In this document: positions 31,501 through 34,277 of the stretch, one piece after another
Position numbering within the stretch: position 1 is the stretch's first letter
Layout: every line of letters begins with the position of its first letter
Assembly: GCA_002633005.1 (NCBI GenBank)
Contig: NMRA01000592.1
Location: forward strand, 10,855-45,131
Direction: 5' to 3'
Source: Phoronis australis
Lineage: Eukaryota; Phoronida; Phoronidae
Length of the DNA stretch: 34,277 nt
Position numbers and translations under genes: made by a program
The notes under the pieces: model-generated
What the model saw: the letters and a program-made list of their open reading frames with translations, nothing else
The model's database searches: none
Told to the model about the DNA's origin: nothing

Positions 31501-34207
31501 TCGAATTTTGATACTGAAAAACCGAATTTCAGAAGAAATTTTGCTGCTGCTAAGCTATCATCATCTCCCGAGAGATGTCGCAAAAAATTAGGAAATGACG
31601 CATTCGCGTGACACGAAAGTACTGTTTTCAAAACGACGACATACTTTTCATTGTTAGGAAAGGCGGAGAGTTACGCAAGAAAATGACATTTATTGCATTG
31701 TTTTACACTTAAACAGCTGTAATGGGCAAGGTGAGTGTCGTTTCATGCCCAGATTTTGTATGCACCCCGTCCAGTCTTTAGCTTTACATGTTGATACAAG
31801 TTTCACGGCAAGGTGACGAGCAGAACTACCCTGGCTGTGTGCAATTTCGGGGTCTACAGAAGAAATAATCACATTGGTACCTAGCTGTACTTTGACGATA
31901 TTCTTCATACAGTTAGCAGGCTGGCTATTGCCTAGCATGTGTTAATCTCATTGTAACTCCATGTGCATATATGCATGCAGTTTCATTCTATTTTATTTGT
32001 TGTATTTTGAAATGAGTAACTGTTTATGAGGATTCAGGGTGATGTAATTGCCTAGAAGTAGCCCAGGCACAGACAGCCAGCTCGAGGCCGACTGGGCAAC
32101 ATGTTGTCTGCGGCCAGTCGAGACGGTGGCTCTGTCTACACTGGTATAAGCAACTTCTAATTGTGCCCAAATCACAAATCATCGTCTATTAATTTACCTT
32201 TGACATGCGAGGAAATTAATAACCACATCGTTGCAGAGCGTATTTCAGCAAACGCAACTACCGGTAGTTCAATAGTCGACTTGCTCAAGACATGCCGAAT
32301 TCAGCAACCTTGACCTACATGAGCGATGGCGACACCTGTTGATCAAACACTACGTCTGGAACTCAGTAGACGACGACGTTATTGAAAGCATTATTTCAAG
32401 AGGGTGCCATTCAGTACGAACTGAAAACCCAATAGCGTCATTTGAAATGAAGAAATACATTTTATTATCAGGCGGCTGCCACATAATAACCTGGCGGCAA
32501 TATTTTATTATCTGGCGGCCGCCAGATAACTAACATGACATTTTTCTTCACTTCAAAAGGCACTATTGGGCTTCCGTAATTTTGCGCACACAAAATGCAA
32601 AATTTAGTTAAATGCTGTTTCGATAGTCTGAAGGGCCGAGAGACAGAAATGAAATTTCCCCGGCCGACAGTGGACAAGAGTCCGAAGCCGCCTGATTCTG
32701 AAACTGAGGGATGACACTTAGACTCACATATAAAATAGGGCCTACGATTTTTACACGATCGTGAATTTTTTGATGCTTGAAGTTCCCTATATATCTGACA
32801 TCAGAATGCAAAATTGCTAAAGTAGAAAATATTTCTAACTAGTCTAGCTGAAGGTGGGAGTCACTGGCTGAAGAGGCCTACTGAAAGAAACCCCCAATTT
32901 CAGAATGGCAGTCTTCTGCGAAAGAAAATTTTCTAAAAATTTTAAAATCCTGTAATTTTTGCGAAATCACAACACTGATAAGTTTTACGGTATATGCGCT
33001 TATTTAAGCCCATGCGCACACATTTCAAGAACATTTATATTCGGAAGTAGCTCTTATACGCGAACTTAATGATAAAACAATGTTTCAAATTGATAGGCGC
33101 TGTGGCGCACCCCATCATTTATAAAGATGCACTGCTATGCAATGCAATTAAGACTCTTGCCAGTGAATGATAGAGGCTCGCTGGGTACGCCTGTAGTTGA
33201 CTTTTGTGCGTGTAGGTGCTTGCACAATAGTTTACATCCAGACCAAGCACTTACTTTTGCTTTTCACTTGAAGTATGTAAGTTTATGTTGATCATCTAAT
33301 GAGAATTAGGAAAACTGCACCCAAAAGAGTGCACATTCAAAAGAAGAAAATAAATGTGCGAGATTTGCGCTTTTAGTGACTTCTAAGAAAAATTTGCTCG
33401 TGAAGTCAGACTTTAAACTCAATCGTGCAATTTTACCCACTAATTTGATCTTTAAAACTGATTTCCGAAACTTTTGTGTTTGCTACGATGAAGACTCTGT
33501 GTTGGTTCAAATAATTCTATATTCATGCACGGACGGAGCGACAACTACACGTTTTCACCGTTACGGAATACCTTGCATATGGCATTCAAATATGCTCAGC
33601 GTTCAAAAAGTAAATTGCTTCCGAAATAATGCCCTTATTTCCATCAGCTATTTTCAGAAAAAAAACTCGCGAGGGGCGATCTTTCGATAGTTCTGAAATC
33701 AAAGCAGGTGTTGGTTTTAAATTAAATTGGAAAACTAAATAACTTCAAAGGAGTGGATCTAGGATTTTTTAAAAAGATTGGGCCGGATTAGGAGGAGTAC
33801 AAGTTCATGTCAACAATTTGAAAATTCATAGATTTGATATCACTAAAATCAAGGGGAAAGGTCCGGACCCCCTTGTCCTCCCTAGATGCGCCTATACACC
33901 ATCTGCAAAAAGATCAGCGGATTGGAAAAAGGATAACAATCAGATAAATTTAGTTCAGGTTATTTCACTAAAATCTTTTACACGCATTTTAGAAACTATT
34001 TTATGATTGTGGCGGAAGTGCATTGCTTCTCATGCGCGCACCCTGGGGGTCTCGAGGGACCTCATTTGGCGAAGTGGGCGAAAAGGCCCGCCTCATACAA
34101 ACAGAAAGTTCGAAAAAGTATAAAAAGAGGTAAAAGCCCAATAAAAAGGCAGATGCAAAATTCATAGCTCTGAACGTACCCTGTTCTTTTAGTAAAGATG
34201 TCCACAT
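7549..34207 (-). CDS. NBN: Nibrin (NBN/NBS1), complete 15-exon model
   Basis: Nibrin is the regulatory subunit of the MRE11-RAD50-NBN complex, which senses double-strand breaks and recruits ATM in the nucleus. Exons in coding order: 34180-34207, 29692-29831, 26244-26392, 24954-25113, 23080-23183, 21796-21913, 19466-19662, 17931-18022, 16859-17012, 14967-15024, 13633-13694, 13008-13443, 11623-11787, 8355-8468, 7549-7596. The total is 2025 nt, 674 residues plus TGA. All junction phases agree, and the early intron positions match what I recall of the human gene. Domains: FHA (about residues 20-102) with G24-R25, S41-R42-H44 and GTFVN at 74-78, the phosphothreonine pocket; BRCT1 about 108-190; BRCT2 about 222-330; SQ/TQ-rich linker about 340-390; Mre11-binding NFKKFKK (615-621) and PAIIGGADLV (631-640). 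Human nibrin has 754 residues; the difference is in the linker. The C-terminal tail is unlike vertebrates. Identity is by family recognition. Confidence 0.92.
7597..8354. other. NBN last intron
   Basis: Largely unique AT-rich sequence. A long minus-strand open frame here lacks homology. A possible alternative terminal exon lies at 8019-8057. Confidence 0.6.
8355..8468 (-). CDS. NBN: NBN exon 14 (Mre11-binding region, second part)
   Basis: Acceptor CAACTGCAG|GTAGTG and donor CAAAAT|GTAAGT bound 114 nt, phase 0 in and 0 out. It encodes FPAIIGGADLVCHSG (human LPHIIGGSDLIAHHA), then an acidic GAGDDVDFGMSQN. Confidence 0.93.
8469..10154. other. NBN intron; unique DNA then repeat A-like units
   Basis: 8469-9600 shows nothing recognisable. 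From about 9650 to 10060 there are diverged repeat A-like units (ggtagatacaaagatgg; gccacatggggtgctgcagtagtcaaatccgctc; aatttcattaagatccaacc), in plus orientation. Confidence 0.55.
10155..11425 (-). mobile_element. Kolobok-type DNA transposon, non-autonomous, 1271 bp
   Basis: Flanked by TTAA on both sides (10151-10154 and 11426-11429). The ends are AGGCGAARGCAACCTTT and its inverse. Inverted arms run about 10155-10467 and 11172-11425 and are highly similar; the right arm lacks roughly 55 bp. TTAA target sites with a THAP-type zinc-finger transposase are the known hallmark of the Kolobok superfamily. The internal remnant reads on the minus strand. It sits inside an NBN intron, on the same strand as the gene. 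Confidence 0.85.
10411..11222 (-). pseudogene. Broken THAP-domain transposase remnant
   Basis: From the right arm the minus strand reads HCCCVRGCTHYRLTR, then GTLRRFPKDDTLRRTWLAC, the start and middle of a C2CH THAP finger. The last Cys-His pair (VCGKHFLPSDY) follows at about 11027-11047 in another frame. Further on, a CQVCGEGVTRQDVY...GAQITLHWEC...GHSG block (about 10470-10595) resembles a Cys-rich segment found in such transposases. Stops and frameshifts interrupt it, and the right-arm copy has TTG where the left arm has ATG. The left arm (10420 onward, plus strand) carries an inverted copy of the same THAP start. It is not functional as it stands. Confidence 0.75.
11623..11787 (-). CDS. 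NBN: NBN exon 13 (Mre11-binding region, first part)
   Basis: Acceptor GATTTTTCAG|GCTCCT and donor AAGAAA|GTAAGT bound 165 nt, phase 0 in and 0 out. It contains TELVSLI (human TEFRSLVI) and ends in VKNFKKFKK, identical to the human KNFKKFKK at the Mre11-binding site. The motif occupies residues 614-621. Confidence 0.95.
11788..13007. other. NBN intron, nothing recognised
   Basis: AT-rich DNA with short repeat A-like phrases (tcagaaagatccctcaaa at about 12396) but no gene, RNA or clear element. A further in-frame linker exon cannot be ruled out. Confidence 0.55.
13008..13443 (-). CDS. NBN: NBN exon 12 (large disordered linker exon)
   Basis: Acceptor TCTATTCCAG|GCCATT and donor TTGTT|GTAAGT bound 436 nt, phase 2 in and 0 out (146 residues). 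It is polar and low-complexity, with PNPPNKRRAL (possible nuclear localisation), VKEE and VKTE motifs and several SQ dipeptides. It corresponds in position to the poorly conserved human linker before the Mre11-binding region. Confidence 0.85.
13633..13694 (-). CDS. NBN: NBN exon 11 (linker)
   Basis: Acceptor CATTTTTGCAG|CATGTC and donor AAAAG|GTAAGT bound 62 nt, phase 0 in and 2 out. It encodes HVVKEEPSCELNKQVVSTNK. VKEE fits the psi-K-x-E SUMOylation pattern (inference). Splice sites are strong. Confidence 0.8.
13695..14149. repeat. Diverged repeat A-like units in NBN intron
   Basis: Contains phrases such as caagtttcaccaagatctgtcaatcg and aagtttcataaagacctgtc, shared in form with the repeat A family. 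The 217-bp array follows directly, so it probably arose by local duplication of one such unit. Confidence 0.5.
14150..14780. repeat. Tandem repeat, period 217 bp, 2.9 copies
   Basis: The anchor ccagtaatgcttttaacaaa occurs at 14161, 14378 and 14595, exactly 217 bp apart. Copies are nearly identical. The third lost AG after ccacc and about 16 bases near its end. The unit contains repeat A-like words (tccaccagagtgctg, atcaaatccatcc, aagtttcattt). Confidence 0.95.
14967..15024 (-). CDS. NBN: NBN exon 10 (small linker exon)
   Basis: Acceptor TTCTATGTGCAG|ATCTGC and donor TCTAAG|GTACAT bound 58 nt, phase 2 in and 0 out. It begins SAKSQGPSSMPMSGLGNSK after a shared Ser codon. Exons 9 and 11 cannot be joined directly, because phase 2 into exon 11 gives a stop. 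A segment of length 1 modulo 3 is needed, and this one fits. No homology is evident. Confidence 0.7.
15567..15666. repeat. Tandem repeat, period 20 bp, 5 copies
   Basis: Five copies of cttcagaatgaggcagtggt with one to three changes each, starting at 15567, 15587, 15607, 15627 and 15647. Confidence 0.95.
15667..16187. other. NBN intron with repeat A end fragment
   Basis: Around 15700-15785, agcagcacgccgtacgg, gagatgacggcaat and acatgtatatgtgggcat resemble a decayed repeat A 3' end. The rest shows nothing recognisable. Confidence 0.5.
16188..16206. repeat. Perfect 19-bp hairpin
   Basis: GTGCGGAAC, a single A, then GTTCCGCAC, followed by a T run. It shares the GCGGAA/TTCCGC word with the palindrome array that begins about 150 bp downstream. 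Confidence 0.85.
16339..16496. repeat. Array of GCGGAATATTCCGC-like palindromes
   Basis: Eight AATATT-like centres lie at about 16345, 16374, 16394, 16415, 16433, 16454, 16471 and 16492, 17-29 bp apart and mostly near 20. The first is a perfect GCGGAATATTCCGC; later units decay (GGAATATTACGC, GAATACTGCGC, GGAATACTGTG). Confidence 0.85.
16640..16815 (+). repeat. Repeat A 3'-end fragment with terminal hairpin
   Basis: gtgcaaaatttcataaacacacatcaaagagtt leads into a (gacggacg)-rich simple repeat at 16719-16775, then gatgacggcataa and a hairpin of TGCGCCCACAT against ATGTGGGAGCA (16784-16811). The same end occurs at 22915 and 28300. Confidence 0.85.
16859..17012 (-). CDS. NBN: NBN exon 9 (SQ/TQ-rich linker)
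   Basis: Acceptor CTGTTGTCAG|GTGTTA and donor CACCTTC|GTAAGT bound 154 nt, phase 1 in and 2 out. It encodes a low-complexity linker with SSQT, ISQTQ, DTQS and LTQD. Vertebrate nibrin carries ATM-phosphorylated SQ sites in the same linker. Sequence similarity is weak; phase and composition support it. Confidence 0.85.
17013..17930. other. NBN intron, nothing recognised
   Basis: Unique AT-rich DNA without a recognisable exon, RNA or element. Confidence 0.6.
17931..18022 (-). CDS. NBN: NBN exon 8 (BRCT2 end)
   Basis: Acceptor CTGTTGCAG|GCATAA and donor GAGTCAG|GTATGT bound 92 nt, phase 2 in and 1 out. It includes AIQESELGYAVLYCSTVQYC, matching human [20 protein letters not shown]. Confidence 0.93.
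18023..18735. other. NBN intron, nothing recognised
   Basis: AT-rich DNA with no recognised feature upstream of the 33-bp minisatellite. Confidence 0.6.
18736..18936. repeat. Minisatellite, period 33 bp, 5 regular copies plus a decayed one
   Basis: Units of attcaggccatgtgatgccg plus tcatcttactaac start at 18736, 18769, 18802, 18835 and 18868, with a diverged sixth from 18901. Because 33 is a multiple of three, several frames stay open on both strands. These open frames are by-products. Confidence 0.95.
18967..19124. mobile_element. 158-bp inverted-repeat element (MITE) with CTTAT duplication
   Basis: The ends are CAGGGGCGGATCCAGGA and, inverted, CACTGGCGGATTTAGAG. CTTAT flanks both sides (18962-18966 and 19125-19129), and CTTATCA can be read at both junctions. 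Minisatellite-like DNA (acactaacattcaggtcatgtgaca) resumes after it, so it inserted into that repeat. The superfamily is not assigned. Confidence 0.8.
19466..19662 (-). CDS. NBN: NBN exon 7 (BRCT2 core)
   Basis: Acceptor TCAATACAG|TTCAAA and donor CGCAA|GTGAGT bound 197 nt, phase 0 in and 2 out. It begins FKKLSLATELAGG and ends SEWIRHVMDVLRK, matching human HKKLSSAVVFGGG and KKWIQSIMDMLQ. The Ser283-Gln284 site lies where human has the ATM target Ser278-Gln. Confidence 0.95.
19752..19822. repeat. Purine-rich simple repeat (ggga/ggac)
   Basis: A G/A-rich run of gggagg, ggacgg and similar words in the NBN intron before exon 7. Confidence 0.8.
19823..20250. other. NBN intron, nothing recognised
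   Basis: AT-rich DNA, no exon or element seen. Confidence 0.6.
20251..20373. repeat. Tandem repeat, period 41 bp, 3 copies
   Basis: gtcacttatggccacacgta and ttcagactgttcttgagtgc repeat at 20251, 20292 and 20333, with very few changes. Confidence 0.95.
20374..21233. other. NBN intron, nothing recognised
   Basis: AT-rich unique DNA without recognised features. Confidence 0.6.
21234..21318. repeat. Tandem repeat, period 17 bp, 5 copies
   Basis: caatcctgcaacaagtt repeated from 21234, 21251, 21268, 21285 and 21302; the last two carry substitutions. Confidence 0.95.
21319..21795. other. NBN intron, nothing recognised
   Basis: Sequence between the 17-bp array and exon 6. Short repeat A-like words (atggagattccttga, ggacgcc-like absent) are not convincing. 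No exon is seen. Confidence 0.5.
21796..21913 (-). CDS. NBN: NBN exon 6 (inter-BRCT and BRCT2 start)
   Basis: Acceptor TTATTTCAG|TTATCT and donor AAACAG|GTCTGT bound 118 nt, phase 2 in and 0 out. It holds DYLPPLSES (human SFYPPLDEP) and LLQGKILIFLSPKQ (human IFKGKTFIFLNAKQ), the start of BRCT2. Confidence 0.92.
22147..22952 (+). repeat. Repeat A copy, about 0.8 kb, both ends present
   Basis: It starts with acaagagcaacgcggagtgt and tgatatgtgcccac, as in the copy at 26815. It ends with gacaacggcatagtgcccacat and a hairpin (GTGCCCACAT at 22923-22932 against ATGTGGACAC at 22939-22948). Between are degraded units with cores near 22364, 22492 and 22771 (attgccccaagggggcacag). Confidence 0.85.
23080..23183 (-). 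CDS. NBN: NBN exon 5 (BRCT1 end)
   Basis: Acceptor GTGTTACAG|GTGATC and donor GAAGA|GTATGT bound 104 nt, phase 0 in and 2 out. It begins ICALITKRPIVTPEYLTQ, matching vertebrate ICALICGRPIVKPEYFTE, then moves into the short inter-BRCT linker. Confidence 0.95.
23372..23515 (+). repeat. tRNA-derived SINE
   Basis: An A-box-like TGGCCTGGTTGA (about 23384) and a perfect B box GGTTCAAGTCC (23427-23437) lie in a five-base-pair T-arm, GTGGG/CCCAC. After it come accagg, then cccttgagcaaggtttctag, similar to the 3' domain common in deuterostome and other animal SINEs. It lies in the NBN intron between exons 4 and 5, antisense to the gene. An intact tRNA gene is not supported, because no proper acceptor or anticodon stem forms. 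Confidence 0.8.
23890..24400. repeat. Diverged tandem units of about 150 bp
   Basis: ttcttgagatatc recurs at about 23905, 24056, 24211 and (altered) 24353. Each is followed by a gaccttgaaaac-like phrase and an aacttacatctc-like phrase. The array is old and loosely conserved. Confidence 0.65.
24401..24953. other. NBN intron, nothing recognised
   Basis: No exon or element recognised before exon 4. Confidence 0.6.
24954..25113 (-). CDS. NBN: NBN exon 4 (BRCT1)
   Basis: Acceptor TGTCCCAG|GGTGCA and donor ATTAAG|GTGAAG bound 160 nt, phase 2 in and 0 out. It encodes SCLDGTLKKTVKSV, RLGAHVLTDW and DCTLLVM, aligning with vertebrate SSCLDVSGKTALNQAI, QLGGFTVNNW and ECTHLVM. The conserved BRCT1 core is clear. 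Confidence 0.95.
25114..26243. other. NBN intron 3, nothing recognised
   Basis: AT-rich unique sequence. No needed exon is missing, because phases of exons 3 and 4 match directly. Confidence 0.65.
26244..26392 (-). CDS. NBN: NBN exon 3 (FHA, second half)
   Basis: Acceptor TTTGATAG|CCTCAT and donor TACAA|GTAGGT bound 149 nt, phase 0 in and 2 out. It contains AILSIKDLSKFGTFVND and LKDGDVIKFG, matching VLTLKDNSKYGTFVN and LKSGDGITFG of vertebrate nibrin. Confidence 0.95.
26815..28345 (+). repeat. Repeat A, largest copy (about 1.5 kb), with nine CTCF-like cores
   Basis: The 5' end has a hairpin CAACGC-GGA-GCGTTG (26825-26839), then aatgcgcccac. The 3' end is gatgacggcatataaatatgtgggcgcagcataat (split here by position 28319). 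The inside is a series of related units of about 145-160 bp. Each has a GCCACTAGGGGGCRC-type core followed by agtagtcggatcc-like or caaactacgtc-like DNA, a tcgtca phrase, an aaattt-at-aagatcc phrase, and gatagag/gatacag. Larger blocks repeat at about 454 bp (27514 and 27968, ggacgccaaaaaacagac). No protein is encoded. It lies in NBN intron 2. Confidence 0.85.
28346..29691. other. NBN intron 2, remaining part
   Basis: Mostly unique AT-rich DNA. A minus-strand open frame at 29266-29466 has no recognised similarity. TGACGTAA (29486-29493) matches a CRE half-palindrome but lies far from the NBN start. Confidence 0.55.
29692..29831 (-). CDS. NBN: NBN exon 2 (FHA, first half)
   Basis: Acceptor GTTTTTCAG|ATGATC and donor AACTTG|GTAAGG bound 140 nt, phase 1 in and 0 out. 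It includes QIYILQGTEYRVGRK and NDQSVSRKHAVLSV, matching vertebrate PYRLLTGVEYVVGRK and NDQSISRNHAVL. Phosphopeptide-binding Arg25, Ser41, Arg42 and His44 are all present. Confidence 0.95.
29925..32055. repeat. Three diverged direct copies of one segment in NBN intron 1
   Basis: Copies lie at about 29925-30262, 30820-31172 and a shorter one at 31935-32055. Shared phrases are acacttgcaaaa, gtcccttggact, tgatttca-ataacttc, gatttgttcaaatta, taactccatgt, gaatgtttcat and gtaattgcc. Copies differ at many positions, so they are old. No ends or target duplications are clear. Confidence 0.8.
32428..32570. mobile_element. 143-bp foldback element
   Basis: The outer arms cccaatag (32428) and ctattggg (ending 32570) pair. 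Inside them gtcatttgaaatgaagaaa pairs imperfectly with tttcttcacttcaaaaggc. The centre has a perfect 22-bp palindrome at 32508-32529 (TTATCTGGCGG and its complement). Related ggcggc words at 32471 and 32494 suggest repeated inner units. Confidence 0.75.
32571..33749. other. NBN intron 1, nothing recognised
   Basis: No gene, RNA or clear element. An open frame at 33376-33690 shows no recognised similarity. Confidence 0.55.
33752..33897. mobile_element. Degraded MITE, likely related to the element at 18967
   Basis: It starts ggagtggatctaggattttt and ends ccctagatgcgcctata, which inverted reads TATAGGCGCATCTAGGG, an imperfect inverted repeat resembling the CAGGGGCGGATCCAGGA ends at 18967. ccggacccccttg before the end parallels ggtccccttgg there. 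Confidence 0.5.
34180..34207 (-). CDS. NBN: NBN exon 1 (start codon)
   Basis: ATG at 34207-34205 opens MWTSLLKEQ, comparable to the vertebrate MWKLLP start. Donor CAGG|GTACGT leaves phase 1, as needed by exon 2, which starts with two bases. This is the start because the Met-Trp pair is conserved and no other ATG in frame gives a matching donor. Only 70 bases of upstream DNA are in the window. Confidence 0.85.
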
Positions 34208-34277
34208 TCTCAAATATTCGAGCCCTCCTGGGTGCTCGCATGTTTCTATGTATTTACTTCATAGGCGGATTTGGGGG
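34208..34277. other. NBN 5' flank/5' UTR, cut by window end
   Basis: Seventy bases upstream of the NBN ATG. The last bases, aggcggatttggggg, resemble the terminal word of the MITE at 18967 and may be the edge of another copy. No promoter motif can be assigned. Confidence 0.4.

Noticed and set aside
33376-33690. 104-residue plus-strand open frame
   Set aside because: No recognised motif, AT-rich, antisense in NBN intron 1, and no splice context.

Overview
This is an animal nuclear genome fragment. Both genes have many short exons with canonical GT-AG introns, intergenic DNA is sparse, and the introns are full of old repeats, small tandem arrays and non-autonomous DNA transposons. The exon proteins resemble vertebrate orthologues at moderate distance. 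Together with a tRNA-derived SINE and a THAP/TTAA (Kolobok-type) element, this suggests an invertebrate, perhaps a non-vertebrate deuterostome such as a lancelet or hemichordate. The species cannot be fixed from the sequence.

Layout. (1) Positions 787-4534, plus strand: the last five exons of borealin (CDCA8 orthologue), with the 5' part outside the window. (2) Positions 4535-7548: convergent intergenic DNA, mostly degraded repeats. (3) Positions 7549-34207, minus strand: a complete 15-exon model of nibrin (NBN/NBS1). It has 2025 coding nt for 674 residues, and every exon-exon phase is consistent. Its domains are FHA, tandem BRCT, an SQ/TQ-rich linker, and a C-terminal Mre11-binding region. 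Its start codon lies 70 bases from the right edge, so the promoter is mostly outside.

NBN introns hold: a 1.27-kb element with TTAA target duplication, long inverted repeats and a broken THAP-type transposase; a small inverted-repeat element inserted in a 33-bp minisatellite; a foldback element; a tRNA-headed SINE; tandem arrays with periods of 17, 20, 33, 41 and 217 bp; an array of GCGGAATATTCCGC-like palindromes about every 20 bp; and several copies of one dispersed repeat family (called repeat A here). The largest repeat A copy (about 26815-28345) carries nine same-strand matches to the CTCF core consensus, mostly 141-161 bp apart. This is the most unusual signal in the window.

The two genes act in cell-cycle chromosome maintenance: borealin in the chromosomal passenger complex at centromeres and the spindle midzone, nibrin in the MRE11-RAD50-NBN double-strand-break sensor. 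No functional link beyond their convergent arrangement is visible.
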